A stretch of 63,954 nt of DNA from Cyclobacteriaceae bacterium (GCA_003565295.1 PXCO01000127.1:1-63954), one strand, 5' to 3'; shown: positions 1 to 9,332, counted from the stretch's first letter. Notes: generated by a model not told the origin, from the sequence alone. Numbers and translations: made by a program.

Positions 1-551
1 AATCGTGTTGGATCAGGTACGGTAGTTCACTTGCTTGGCATAGTTTGCCAACCCTGCCCCCAAGGCACCTAATCATCAGGTTAGCGGTATGCAAACCCCA
101 AACATCAGCACCTGAAATCACTTCGAAAATCCAACAACTATCGGAGCAACAAACAAGATTTCTCTAAATCCCCCTCCTGTTTTAGGAGGTGGAAAAAGGG
201 GGTGGTCAAAACAAGGTGGGGAGCGTCAATCAACGTTTCGGAGCCAACTATTTTTCACTCACCCTTTGCCGAAAACAAGGTAAGTGTAGCCAAAATATAT
301 TCCTCCCAGCTTAGATGCCCGGTGGAGTTGAACCTTTGTTCCTGGGATAAGTTGTTCCTATGACCCGGGATGCAACTTGGGGTTAATGAGAATTAGACCA
401 CTGTCGTGGTCTTTTGGTTCTCTGGAAAAGGTTGGAAGACACATCGGAATCCCACATCTTTGAAAATGCCAAAAGCATGGGTTTTATATTGTCACGTTCG
501 ATGCAGATTTTGTTGAACTAAATGCAATGCAACTAGTCTGTGGGTGCGTGT
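1..551. other. Left-edge intergenic stretch, no gene seen
   Basis: I find no convincing coding frame in these 551 bases. Two small hairpins are visible: CCTCCT/AGGAGG arms at 173-189, inside a C-rich/G-rich block, and GACCAC/GTGGTC arms at 396-411 followed by TTTT on the plus strand. The second could be a weak terminator for a gene to the left of the window. The stretch lies downstream of the minus-strand esterase that ends at 552. Confidence 0.4.
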
Positions 552-1838
552 TTATTTCACCCCAAGTCGCTCGAACATCCATTGCTCGGATTCGGCACGC
601 TGTTCTGGATAGGTCCAATGGGCCGCATCTTTATACAGTGAAATTGATTTATCGGCAGAAATGCTATTGATGGCCGAATACATGGAGGTGGGTGGACAAA
701 CATTGTCGTTGAATCCCATGGAGTACAATCCGGGAACCTTGACCTGTTTTGCGAAATTGACCACGTCATAGTAAGCAGCTGTTTCAATCTTGGAGGCCTG
801 ATTGGTAAACTCATCCTTAAATAGATGAGGCCAGCCTCCGGCTCTTCCGTGGAGATATCCTGTAAGGTCAGATAAGGCCGGATAATAACTCATGAGGTAT
901 TTCACCCTGCTGTCCAGTCCGGCAGTGATAATAGACAAGGCTCCACCTTGGCTTCCGCCCATCACGCCTAGGTTTTCCCCGTCAAACTCTTCCAGAGAGT
1001 GTAAAAAATCCACTGCCCTGACACAACCCAGGTACACCCTTTTATAGTAATACCTGTCTTTATCGTCCATGTTGATGGTGTTATAACCCGCCAGAGGTCC
1101 TGAGGCCAAGTGATTGTAAAGTGGTGAGTCATATTGGTTAACGGGAACACCATGTATACCTATTTGCAAGGTGATCAGGTCTTTGTCCGTATGCAGGGCA
1201 TTGTAAGGTCGTATTCCCGCTCCGGGCACCTGAAGCAGCGCAGGATACTTGCCGGCTTTCCGGGGTTTGGTGAGGATTCCGTAGATAAAACCCGTCGCAT
1301 TTCTGAAACTCACATGATAGACCTCAGCGTGAGGGGTGCTTTTTTCGGGCATCAAAGTCAGGGTGGGAGTGAGGGGAATGTCCTCCATTGCTTTAATGGC
1401 CGCATTCCAAAAATCCATGAAATCATCCGGGAAGGGGATGGTGGGTTTAATGTTTTCTGGTTCCACCCCAGCCGTACCGGTATTGGAATAGGAGCCATGT
1501 TCGTTTTTGAAGGTAATTTTACAGCGCAAAAACCCGGGTTCCGCCATTTTCCCTGCCTTTATTTGGGCAGTTCCGTCTTTGAGCGTAAGCGTTCCCTTAT
1601 CCTCAGGATCCATCATTTCAGGGCCGTATGCATAGTCCACCTTCGCATTTTCCACAAGTTGTCCGAACTGGTAAACAGCTACGTCAAAGTGGATGTCCTC
1701 GTTGGTGGTATATATCATCCCTTCCTTTGAAGGGCTAACCATGATACGGATCAAGTCCCCGGTTTGGGACTGGGAAAATACCGGACTAGCCAGCAAGCAG
1801 AGCAAGCCCAGATAAACCATAGCAACTTTTTTTAACAT
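552..1838 (-). CDS. Secreted acetyl-xylan esterase-like hydrolase (CE7/AXE1)
   Basis: Predicted periplasmic serine esterase of the acetyl-xylan esterase/cephalosporin-C deacetylase family, which removes acetyl groups from sugars. Residues 1-22 are a signal peptide, about 30-125 a beta-rich extension, and about 135-428 the alpha/beta-hydrolase domain. The nucleophile elbow GGSQGG places the serine at 296; Asp378 (FNDNVCPP) and His407 (DAAHWTYP) complete the triad. The N-terminal extension makes it roughly 100 residues longer than plain bacterial CE7 enzymes. It appears to be transcribed alone and is divergent from the gene at 2077. The fold and triad are seen directly; the natural acetylated substrate is inferred. 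The next in-frame Met (residue 7) would shorten the signal peptide n-region, so the first ATG is preferred. Confidence 0.88.
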   Translation of the reverse strand: MLKKVAMVYLGLLCLLASPVFSQSQTGDLIRIMVSPSKEGMIYTTNEDIHFDVAVYQFGQLVENAKVDYAYGPEMMDPEDKGTLTLKDGTAQIKAGKMAEPGFLRCKITFKNEHGSYSNTGTAGVEPENIKPTIPFPDDFMDFWNAAIKAMEDIPLTPTLTLMPEKSTPHAEVYHVSFRNATGFIYGILTKPRKAGKYPALLQVPGAGIRPYNALHTDKDLITLQIGIHGVPVNQYDSPLYNHLASGPLAGYNTINMDDKDRYYYKRVYLGCVRAVDFLHSLEEFDGENLGVMGGSQGGALSIITAGLDSRVKYLMSYYPALSDLTGYLHGRAGGWPHLFKDEFTNQASKIETAAYYDVVNFAKQVKVPGLYSMGFNDNVCPPTSMYSAINSISADKSISLYKDAAHWTYPEQRAESEQWMFERLGVK

Positions 1839-1866
1839 AATCTTTTTGTCAACAATATAGGGGTAA

Positions 1867-1903
1867 AAACCGATTTTTAGTAGTACTTCTAAGGAATCGG
1901 TTT
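1867..1903. promoter_or_regulatory. 9-bp inverted repeat upstream of the esterase
   Basis: AAACCGATT at 1867-1875 and AATCGGTTT at 1895-1903 form perfect 9-bp arms around a 19-base spacer. It lies 29 bases upstream of the esterase start (1838) in the divergent gap to the gene at 2077. It could be an operator or an mRNA leader hairpin; no regulator can be assigned from sequence alone. Confidence 0.3.
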
Positions 1904-2076
1904 ATCCTGATTGAAATACGTTTTATTGTATATGATTAATGTCATGATTCAAGTTGATGGAAAACCACTCTTTAGATGGACGGGCATGATTAATTTTGGG
2001 CGGTTCTTTCCACGGCCCTGACAGAACCGATCCTTTCCTCGGGGGAATTGTCGTCAACACATAATTTAACAAATAA

Positions 2077-3168
2077 ATGGAAAATCCTGTGCGCCGTTAT
2101 CTTCCTGCAGAAAAATGCAGAGAAAGCCTAAACCCTTTCCAATTGAATGTTGATCCCATGAAGCGGTTGTTGTTGCTGAACTTCGCCAATGATCCCGATG
2201 GTATATATTTGGGCTTTGAGCCTCAACTGTTTGACGACAAGGTGAACGGAAAAGGTTTGTTAATCATTGCCTGGCGGCATGATGGGAAGGTGGATGTGTA
2301 CCATGAACCCAGCTTATCTCCTGATCCCGACAAGTATGACATAGCTGGCAAGGGGTTGAATCAGCTTCAACAAACCCAACTTGCTCCTTCCGTTTTTCGG
2401 ATCGAGGAAAAGGGTGTTAATGTAGAGGTTGGGTTCCGGGATATACAGGGGAGGTCAATTTTGATCACCTTGCATGAAAATCACCCCAAAAGAAGGGCAC
2501 CTTTTGGGCTTTTAGCTCCCATGGGGATGGCGGCGGAGCAGCCTTCTTCCATGCCTTTGATTTGGCTTCATGACTTTTACTTTGTTAGAAGAAAGCATAC
2601 CGCTTACAACGTACAAATTGATGGCAAAAGCCATCTATTGGATAAATTGCCACTTCCAATCGATGGTACGTGGATGTATTTTGCCAGGTATTCCAGCCTT
2701 CCCTTTATCCTTACCCTAAATCCCAACTTCAAGGGTATCCTGACAAAAAAAGAGGATCAACTACAGCGTGTCCTGTGGAAGGCGCATGGAAATTTCAAAG
2801 AAATTGAGAGGATTACGGTATGCCAAGATTCGATCTGCTATAATATGATATTTTACCCTCCCTTCCCCGATTTTGTGAACCTACTGCCTCAGCAGGAGAT
2901 TCTGGGGAAGTTCGAAATTTCTGGCCACCCAAGTTGTGGCAAAATAAGCGGAAATTACCATATCAAGACAGATACTGAAGCAGGTGAGATTCAATTAGAT
3001 CCCTGTGGGGGATGGCAACCCAAGGAAAGCAAATGGATGGTACGACTTATATATGCCCTTCAAAAAGATTTCAAGCGTTGGCCGAAAACCTACCGCTGGA
3101 AGGCCAAATGGAGACTTTCCCAGGAAGTGTGTGCAATTGAATCGAGTTGGGAAAGAACAAAGTACTAG
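2077..3168 (+). CDS. Hypothetical cytosolic protein, 363 aa
   Basis: I do not recognise this protein. It starts at a clear ATG, has no signal peptide or membrane segment and looks soluble and beta-rich, with many aromatic residues. The central part (about 155-200) reads as a beta domain with the phrases LIWLHDFYFVRR and LPIDGTWMYFARYSSLPF. A basic C-terminal helix (about 325-345) is rich in Lys, Arg and Trp. Codon use and composition resemble neighbouring genes, so it is probably real. It stands alone, divergent from the esterase at 552, and is followed by a repeat-bearing gap. No function is proposed. Confidence 0.65.
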   Translation: MENPVRRYLPAEKCRESLNPFQLNVDPMKRLLLLNFANDPDGIYLGFEPQLFDDKVNGKGLLIIAWRHDGKVDVYHEPSLSPDPDKYDIAGKGLNQLQQTQLAPSVFRIEEKGVNVEVGFRDIQGRSILITLHENHPKRRAPFGLLAPMGMAAEQPSSMPLIWLHDFYFVRRKHTAYNVQIDGKSHLLDKLPLPIDGTWMYFARYSSLPFILTLNPNFKGILTKKEDQLQRVLWKAHGNFKEIERITVCQDSICYNMIFYPPFPDFVNLLPQQEILGKFEISGHPSCGKISGNYHIKTDTEAGEIQLDPCGGWQPKESKWMVRLIYALQKDFKRWPKTYRWKAKWRLSQEVCAIESSWERTKY

Positions 3169-3201
3169 TGTCATGTTAACCAAACCATGGACAAATATCT
3201 C
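3164..3201. repeat. Fragment of a dispersed repeat shared with 54038-54152
   Basis: The segment begins ACTAGTGTCATGTTAACC and overlaps the last codon and stop of the preceding gene. Bases 3173-3201 match 54038-54066 at 26 of 29 positions. The first 15 bases also match, with one mismatch, the reverse complement of the right end of the 54-kb copy (54138-54152). This looks like the end of a small mobile element or its relic. The other end is not visible here. Confidence 0.5.
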
Positions 3202-3514
3202 CTTTATGGCTGGCTTCGGTAGAAGATGTGAGCCTGAGGGGATTTTTGAAGACATTCATATATTAAATGTGAAATTGAGTGGCTTGAGGGTTTTAATAGA
3301 AACCCATATTAAAATTAGGGAATTAGTACCATTCATTTTTTTGATGATTAGTTTTCATAATCCAGGCATTTTTGGTAATTGGCTCAAATTGGAACAATTG
3401 TTTGAATCAATGGAATATATGTGCTAACCCCTAAACCGGGTTTAGGCTTACCTTGGGAGTGAATGTAAGAATGCTCTTATCGTAACGAGGAGCAGTTTAA
3501 AAACATCTGCAACC
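3202..3514. other. Intergenic gap after the repeat fragment
   Basis: About 310 bases between the unknown gene and the outer-membrane receptor. No frame here has convincing protein-like composition; the longest open frame extends from the repeat and has no recognisable domain. The receptor's promoter presumably lies near the right end, but I see no clear TAnnTTTG box. Confidence 0.35.
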
Positions 3515-5923
3515 ATGAAATGCCAAGTAACGCTCATCCTGCTATTTACTTTTTATTTTGACACCTATGCCCAAATTCAAGTATCGGGGCATGTCCAAAA
3601 TACCAATGGCGAACCTATGGCCTTTGCCAATGTGATGCTGTTGTCTGTAGGGGACTCGACTATGCTAAAGGGTGATGTATCGGATGATAAGGGGCGTTTT
3701 CATCTTCACCATGAGGAAAGTGAAACAGGTTTATTGGTTGTTTCTGCATTAGGTTATTCCCCTTTCTTTCAATCCATTTCCAGTGGTGAACCCGGAACGG
3801 AGCTGACTCCCATCATTCTTTCCGAAAGTGAAACTGAATTAGAAACAGTCACTGTGTCCGCCAAGAAACCTTTGGTGGAAAAGCATTCGGATAGGCTGGT
3901 GGTCAATGTGCAGGAGAGCATCACTATGGCCGGTGCCACGGTTTTAGAGGTATTGTCCAGGTCTCCGGGTGTGTTTTTAAACGCACAGCAGGGCAATCTT
4001 TCCCTAAATGGAAAAGATGGAGTGTTGGTGATGATCAACGATGTAATCAATAGAATGCCGCTTGCCTCCCTTTTGCAACTCCTGGAAGGCATGAGTGCGG
4101 CCAATATCGAAAGGCTAGAACTCATTACTCATCCTCCAGCACACATGGAAGCGGAGGGAGCCGGTGGCATCATCCATATCGTGATGAAGGAAAACTTGGA
4201 TGAAGGCACCTCTGGTGATATGGGAATTATGGTAGGGGCATTGAGGAGAGAATTATTCGGTGCCAATGGCAGTATAAGTCATAGAAGAGGAAAATGGGCG
4301 ATCAATGTCAATTCCTCCTACAATCATTTAAGAAACATTCAAGTTTTTGATAACACTTTTATGGCTCGGCCATCCAGCTCGAATCCTGTGGATTTTAAGA
4401 GTGGAGTGGAAACGATACAATCAAACAAAACACTACAATTCAGGGCAGCCATTGAAAAATCCTTTGAAAATAATGCCTCTGTAGGAGCCATTTTTAGTTT
4501 CAACAATTCCTTTCAACCTGTGGCTAACCTAGGGATTTCTTATTATCAAGCAACAGATTCCACGCTTTCTACCCATCTTAATTATTTATATAGAAGGAAT
4601 ATTCATAATATAAATGCCCACCTTCATTATATCAAGAGGATAAACCAAAAGCATCTGATCCGCTTGGATTACGATTATCTGGACCTTGGGATGAATGCAC
4701 CTTCTACCTACGATCATGTTCGGCAATATGGAAGTGGTGAATCTGAAAGGGTAAAAATGGACATTGATAGCGAAACCCCCATGAGCTTTCATATTGCCTC
4801 TATGGATTTCGAAACCACCCAGTTTAAGCACTTAATGCTCAGGGCAGGAGTAAAAAAAACGTGGATGAATTTTGAAAACAGGGTGGATGCATTCGAAGGA
4901 GAAGAGCCAGACAAATTGCCGATTCCTGCGATTAGCATGTGGGCCACTATGAAAGAGGAAGTTACGGGGGCATATATGAGCGGGAATTGGTCACCGGTAC
5001 CTGGGTTCAATCTAAATGCTGGATTAAGATATGAACACACCATAACCGACATACAGCGAGAGGAGGTGAGTAATTATATTTACAGGGATTTTGGGAATTT
5101 TTTCCCCAATTTGTCATTGGAGAAGAGCATTGGAGAGCATCTTGGTCTGATGGGGGGGTATGCTAAACGAATTAACAGACCCACCTTAAACCAATTGGTG
5201 CCTGCCGTAATGTTGTTCAATGAAAACTCCCATTTTTTTGGTAATGCCGAACTCTTACCCGCAGTTATAAACAATTACCACTTCACGCTCAAGTGGAAAA
5301 ACGCTTCTCTGGGCATTGAACACTCCCATCTATTAAATTCCCTTGTCAGGTATCAACCCAGCTTCGATCCACAGCGGGATGTGGTCATCTACAATTCGCA
5401 AAATTTGGAACACCATGAAATATCCAGCCTAAATTTCAATGCCCCTTGGATAATTACCCCTTTTTGGGACCTACAGTCCACCGTGCAACTTCAGCGCAAC
5501 CACATGAAAGCCTCACATATGGGGGCTTACCTTTGGCATACCATTTACAACCTGCATTTTAACCTTAACAACTCTTTTGATATGGGAAATGGATGGTCAG
5601 GGGAAATGGTATGGATTTATGATTCGAGAAGAAACATGGGTATATGGAGGTTTAGCCCTATTTCCGTGATAAACTTTGGGATAAGGAAACAACTGAAAGC
5701 CAACCAGGGAACTATAAACCTATCCGTGACCGACATCCTCAACAACCATAACCTTCTCTTATCCACCGAATTGCCTTACCCTTCATTCTCAACTACTTTT
5801 GACCTTTATTTAAGGTTGAGAGGAATTAGGATAAATTACATCAAAAGGTTTGGGCACTCAAAAATGAAGGCCATCAAAGTCGAATCTGCTTCAGAGGAGG
5901 ACAAAAAGAGAGTGGATTTGTAA
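3515..5923 (+). CDS. Outer-membrane beta-barrel receptor (TonB-receptor-like, OMP_b-brl_3 type)
   Basis: An 802-residue outer-membrane protein of the TonB-dependent-receptor-like family common in Bacteroidota. Residues 1-19 are a signal peptide, about 20-105 a carboxypeptidase-regulatory-like beta-sandwich (QVSGHVQNTNGEPMAFANV), about 120-225 a plug-like domain (LEVLSRSPGVFL), and about 230-780 a beta barrel. The tail (VESASEEDKKRVDL) extends past the last barrel strand instead of ending in an aromatic residue. Such proteins are usually importers or surface assembly proteins with unknown ligand. No SusD partner follows. A heavily deleted paralogue sits at 9333-10159. Family confidence is high, ligand unknown. 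Confidence 0.85.
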   Translation: MKCQVTLILLFTFYFDTYAQIQVSGHVQNTNGEPMAFANVMLLSVGDSTMLKGDVSDDKGRFHLHHEESETGLLVVSALGYSPFFQSISSGEPGTELTPIILSESETELETVTVSAKKPLVEKHSDRLVVNVQESITMAGATVLEVLSRSPGVFLNAQQGNLSLNGKDGVLVMINDVINRMPLASLLQLLEGMSAANIERLELITHPPAHMEAEGAGGIIHIVMKENLDEGTSGDMGIMVGALRRELFGANGSISHRRGKWAINVNSSYNHLRNIQVFDNTFMARPSSSNPVDFKSGVETIQSNKTLQFRAAIEKSFENNASVGAIFSFNNSFQPVANLGISYYQATDSTLSTHLNYLYRRNIHNINAHLHYIKRINQKHLIRLDYDYLDLGMNAPSTYDHVRQYGSGESERVKMDIDSETPMSFHIASMDFETTQFKHLMLRAGVKKTWMNFENRVDAFEGEEPDKLPIPAISMWATMKEEVTGAYMSGNWSPVPGFNLNAGLRYEHTITDIQREEVSNYIYRDFGNFFPNLSLEKSIGEHLGLMGGYAKRINRPTLNQLVPAVMLFNENSHFFGNAELLPAVINNYHFTLKWKNASLGIEHSHLLNSLVRYQPSFDPQRDVVIYNSQNLEHHEISSLNFNAPWIITPFWDLQSTVQLQRNHMKASHMGAYLWHTIYNLHFNLNNSFDMGNGWSGEMVWIYDSRRNMGIWRFSPISVINFGIRKQLKANQGTINLSVTDILNNHNLLLSTELPYPSFSTTFDLYLRLRGIRINYIKRFGHSKMKAIKVESASEEDKKRVDL

Positions 5924-6292
5924 AGGTTTGCCATTTTCTGTCCGAGCTTTGCCTTCTTTGGAATCAATAGCTCGAAGAATTGGGTGGCCATCCCCTCAAA
6001 TGGGCAAACCTTGTACAGTATTACCTTTAAGAGTATTTACCAGGTCGCTTTTTATGGAGCTGTATTCATTGGCCAGCCGCTTGAATTCTAGCCCCCTGTT
6101 GAAACCAGTGCATTATATCGGTCGTCCCGGCGGGACTTTTGCTGAGGCCGCCCACTTTGTATCCCGGTTAAAGCCGGGGGCTAGTGAATCGATCGTGCAG
6201 GCGGACACTTTTTAGCGGTGAATGTTAAGTAGGATAATAAAAAGCGGAAAGAATAGGCAAAGGCTTTTTGAAGAAAATTCCGACCTTACCAC
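5924..6292. other. Intergenic region with GC-rich hairpins
   Basis: Between the plus-strand receptor and the convergent minus-strand set. GTCCCGGCGGGAC (6124-6136) is a 5-bp-stem hairpin followed by TTTT, a possible weak terminator for the receptor, and CCCGG/CCGGG arms flank 6163-6178. Short protein-like stretches appear on the minus strand near 5995-6090 but are interrupted by stops, so I do not call a gene. Confidence 0.35.
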
Positions 6293-6685
6293 TCAATTAT
6301 CCTCAGCTCCACTTTCTACCCAGCAGAATATAGCCAGTTTTTGTTCATCATTTAGAGTTAGCCCGCTTCCTGCTTCAGGCATAAACCCACTTTGGGTAAA
6401 ATCCCGAATTTGGGTGGCGTTTTGAATGATGTTATCCTTTACGGAAAGATTGATTCTTCCTGTTCCTGCTACATGGCACCCCGAAATCGCACAGTTTTGG
6501 TTGATAATTGGTAGGACGTCATCTGAAAGCGTGGCAGTGATTTCTTCGCAAGCTCCATTACCATTGCCATTTCCGACTCCATTACCGTTGTTATTATCGG
6601 GTAATAAATCCTCCTCGTCCTCCCTATCACAGGAGAACAAACAAGATGCCACTAGTAAATATGCTATTGTGTTTTTAATGCTCAT
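6293..6685 (-). CDS. Cytochrome-c-like lipoprotein with a CX4CH heme motif
   Basis: A 130-residue exported lipoprotein. The ATG at 6685 is preferred over upstream starts because it gives a clean signal peptide ending in the lipobox LFSC with Cys19. An Asp/Glu stretch and an Asn/Gly-rich linker (about 28-44) follow. The folded part carries C65-A-I-S-G-C70-H71, a CX4CH motif, and a candidate axial Met at 102 (GFMPEA), with an ending (IFCWVESGA) typical of small cytochrome c domains. Similar CX4CH lipoproteins are known in Bacteroidota and may bind heme c. It is the last gene of a minus-strand set headed by an ECF sigma factor. Heme attachment is inferred, not shown. Confidence 0.7.
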   Translation of the reverse strand: MSIKNTIAYLLVASCLFSCDREDEEDLLPDNNNGNGVGNGNGNGACEEITATLSDDVLPIINQNCAISGCHVAGTGRINLSVKDNIIQNATQIRDFTQSGFMPEAGSGLTLNDEQKLAIFCWVESGAEDN

Positions 6686-6816
6686 GGTTTTTCTGGGTTT
6701 GAATGAAATAGGTGCAAATGGGATGGGGGGGTATCTACTGAAGTGATAATGTGCAGGATACCTTCCCCATCCACTTCCCAACATAGCCTACCACACAATT
6801 CATGTTAAATTTTACT

Positions 6817-7290
6817 TCAGTTATTACCTTCACTATTGCTTCCTATGTCCCCCTGTGCAATTAGGGTGGACATGGCTGTTGGACTCAAGTGTACATTGGC
6901 ATGGCCGTTGAAATTCAACATTCCCTCATAATCTATAGCTGTACCATTGTCCAGTTGGGAAACCACAGTTTCGCTAATTCCCGTTTCCCCATTTACATTG
7001 CTCAAGTTAACCACGATGGGCCCGCCTTCACTTGCGGAGTTGGCGTGTATATGGGTAGGGTGGGAGTCTCCAGGGCTGGTGCCTTCCAGGACTATCTTGA
7101 CCAGGGTCGCACTTTCATCCTGTTTGGTGAAGGTGATCCTACCGTAAATAGCCGGATCTGAAACAGAACTCAGGGTATATTCCCTTTCCTCCACCACTGG
7201 AGGCGCTTCCTCATCGTCGCTGCGACAAGAGTGCAGTAAGGGTAGTAATAGCGACAAGCAGATAATCCTAAGCGTTGTGAACCTATTCAT
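6817..7290 (-). CDS. CHRD-domain lipoprotein
   Basis: A 157-residue exported protein with a CHRD (chordin) domain. The ATG at 7290 (MNRFTTLRII) gives a signal peptide ending in a lipobox before a Cys near residue 22, followed by an acidic linker. The CHRD part runs from about 38 to 150, with the family hallmarks SHPTHIHANSASEGGPIVV and NVHLSPTAMSTLIAQGDIG. CHRD proteins are surface or periplasmic beta-sandwich proteins of unclear role. It lies 53 bases after the barrel protein at 7344 on the same strand and is followed by the cytochrome-like lipoprotein, so co-transcription is likely. An ATG at 7317 is possible but adds nine residues ahead of the n-region. Confidence 0.75.
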   Translation of the reverse strand: MNRFTTLRIICLSLLLPLLHSCRSDDEEAPPVVEEREYTLSSVSDPAIYGRITFTKQDESATLVKIVLEGTSPGDSHPTHIHANSASEGGPIVVNLSNVNGETGISETVVSQLDNGTAIDYEGMLNFNGHANVHLSPTAMSTLIAQGDIGSNSEGNN

Positions 7291-7343
7291 GATTTCTATT
7301 ATTTGGCTGTTAAACATTTATTTCCATATGTACCCTGGGTATT

Positions 7344-8483
7344 TCACCAGTAGTAATTAAGTCCCAGAAAAATCCCGGCGCTTCTTAAGGAAAGTTTTTC
7401 TGCACCTATTCCTGCTACTGGCACCTTAAAATAGGGCTCAGCCTGAATAGCCAAATGCCGCCCCAACATTCTCTGATAACCCATACTTAGATTCACCACG
7501 TTGAAATAATGCCTATTTCCTGTGTATTCCTCAATTCGGGAGTAACTGTTGACTCCGTACGGTTCATACTGCAATTCATATTCTTCCCTCATCATGAAAT
7601 AGGAGGATATGCCCGAGCTGATAAACCATTTTGAGTTATTGTTGTTGAATGCGTAATACCGGATATTAAAAGGGATGTCAATTACCCAGCAATCCCCTTG
7701 GAACCCGGTGGGGGCTGGCTGATAATCCTGATAATAGCCAGCTCCTCCGGTATAGGTTTTATAGGAATGAATGATGCCTGTGTTTAGGCTCCATTTTTCA
7801 TGGATGAAATATTCGAAATTTAGGTTAATACTCCTGCCTGGATTCTGAAGTTGACTAAGTTGTACTGTACTCATTTCAGGAGCCACTGATAACCCTACCG
7901 AAAACCTGCGGCCCATTGGATTTTTTATTGGTGTGTTTACATTCAATCCGTTTGAAGGGGGTGGTTCATTTTGGCTTTCATGAATAGCACCGTGAATGGG
8001 AAAATCAGGTAGAAGTGTAGGTAGCGCCGGCTTATTTTGATTGGCTATAGGGTAAACCTCAACCTTTTTGACAATAGCCAAAGCTTTATATTCTTGGATA
8101 CTGGACGTATTCGCTAATGCTGGCAACGCATGATCTTGAGTAAGTTTTGGCATTTCATGGTTTTGGGTTTCATAATTTGTTAAACCTTCAAATGCTAAAG
8201 AAGTGGTGAGTATTCTGGTATCTGGAATAATGGCATACTGATCATTTCCTTTGCTTGATACCCAAATCGCCACTATCAGCCCTACAGCTACACCCAATAA
8301 CCCAAGAAATGTCCATATGATTTTTTGGTTCCAACCTCCCGGTTGTTGGGGAAATTGCTTATCCAACAAGCCATTCATGGCCTTCCAATCCTTAGGATCA
8401 TAGGCTATATTTGGCTTGTCTGCTAGGGTTTTCACAAACATATCCAATTCCCTATCGTTCATTTCAGAGATATGCTTTTTCAT
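7344..8483 (-). CDS. Membrane-anchored protein with C-terminal barrel-like domain, probable anti-sigma partner
   Basis: A 379-residue protein. Its soluble N-terminus (1-50, acidic and basic helices such as MNDRELDMFVKTLADKP) precedes a single membrane segment at about 54-76, then a low-complexity linker, then a C-terminal domain of about 190-379 reading as outer-membrane-barrel strands (FSVGLSVAPEMSTVQL, SLRSAGIFLGLNYYW). The gene overlaps the end of the ECF sigma gene by 20 bases, the arrangement expected for a sigma/anti-sigma pair. The N-terminal region is therefore inferred to bind the sigma factor. I see no classic zinc-binding anti-sigma motif. How a barrel-like domain works behind an inner-membrane segment is unclear. 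Confidence 0.65.
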   Translation of the reverse strand: MKKHISEMNDRELDMFVKTLADKPNIAYDPKDWKAMNGLLDKQFPQQPGGWNQKIIWTFLGLLGVAVGLIVAIWVSSKGNDQYAIIPDTRILTTSLAFEGLTNYETQNHEMPKLTQDHALPALANTSSIQEYKALAIVKKVEVYPIANQNKPALPTLLPDFPIHGAIHESQNEPPPSNGLNVNTPIKNPMGRRFSVGLSVAPEMSTVQLSQLQNPGRSINLNFEYFIHEKWSLNTGIIHSYKTYTGGAGYYQDYQPAPTGFQGDCWVIDIPFNIRYYAFNNNNSKWFISSGISSYFMMREEYELQYEPYGVNSYSRIEEYTGNRHYFNVVNLSMGYQRMLGRHLAIQAEPYFKVPVAGIGAEKLSLRSAGIFLGLNYYW

Positions 8484-9012
8484 GATTTTCCGGTGTTAAC
8501 ATCATCCTCAACTTCTCTCTAGCCCTGAACAAGTTGGACTTGGAAGTCCCTACACTTATGTTCAGCAATTCAGCAATTTCTGCATGTCCATACCCTTCTA
8601 GGGCATAGAGGTTGAAAACCGTTCTGTAGGCCAAGGGGAGGGATTGAATAATCTTAATTAAATCCCTGTATTCTAATTGGGTTAGGGCACTGATTTTTAA
8701 ATCAGGAAGTTCAGGGATATTTTCCAGCCCCACTTCACAGGAGTGTTTCAAGGATTGCTTATAATGGTTTAGTGCGCCATTGATGATTATTTTCCTGAAC
8801 CAGGGAGTGAAGGGGCGGTTGTTGTCAAATTGATCCAAATGCGTAAAGACCTTCATGAAGCCATCGTGAAGAATTTCCACTGCTTCTTCCCTATTCGCCG
8901 CATACCTAAGACATACACTCATGCCATAGGCATAAAATTCCTTATATAGGGATTCTTGACATTTTCTTTCACCCCTCGAGGCGCCTTCAAGTATGGGTTG
9001 TAGATCTTCCAC
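8464..9012 (-). CDS. ECF RNA polymerase sigma factor
   Basis: A 182-residue sigma-70 family member with only regions 2 and 4. Region 2 lies at about 20-85 (MSVCLRYAANREEAVEILHDGFMKVF, with the -10 recognition helix near NRPFTPWFRKIIINGALNHY) and region 4 at about 115-175 (LPLAYRTVFNLYALEGYGHAEIAELLNISVGTSKSNLFRAR). Length is normal for ECF factors. It is the first gene of a minus-strand set with the probable anti-sigma/barrel protein (20-base overlap), CHRD lipoprotein and cytochrome-like lipoprotein, which may be its regulon. It is divergent from the dead receptor copy at 9333. Family assignment is firm. Confidence 0.93.
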   Translation of the reverse strand: MEDLQPILEGASRGERKCQESLYKEFYAYGMSVCLRYAANREEAVEILHDGFMKVFTHLDQFDNNRPFTPWFRKIIINGALNHYKQSLKHSCEVGLENIPELPDLKISALTQLEYRDLIKIIQSLPLAYRTVFNLYALEGYGHAEIAELLNISVGTSKSNLFRAREKLRMMLTPENHEKAYL

Positions 9013-9332
9013 GTTATTCGGGCTTTCACCAGCCTATACAAGGTTGGGGAGTGGATGGTTGCGTGAATGTTATCTAAATTTACCAATAAAACATAGGTTA
9101 AAACATTTGAGACCCATGTACTATTCAGTCTATTGGATAACCTTATGTTTGTCAATTCATTACGGTTTCATAGGCATTAATGGCCAAAGTAAAGATTTAT
9201 CCTAAGGATAAATCCCTACAAGGGAGATGAGGAAGTTAAGAATGCCTCTTTGTTTCAGGTTGAGCAAAACAATTTTTTCATCAATTCTAATCTGCTGTGG
9301 TGTTCCAGAACATTTCTTCATATCAGGTTAAT
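9013..9332. other. Divergent promoter region between sigma gene and receptor pseudogene
   Basis: About 320 bases with no gene. A palindromic TAAATTTA at 9075-9082 lies 63 bases upstream of the sigma-factor start and could be its -7 element, but no matching TTTG is seen at the usual spacing. The rest shows no clear structure. Confidence 0.3.

Noticed and set aside
5995-6090. Minus-strand stretch FKRLANEYSSIKSDLVNTL
   Set aside because: Only about 30 residues between stops, with no start codon or match I can name; treated as noise in the intergenic region.
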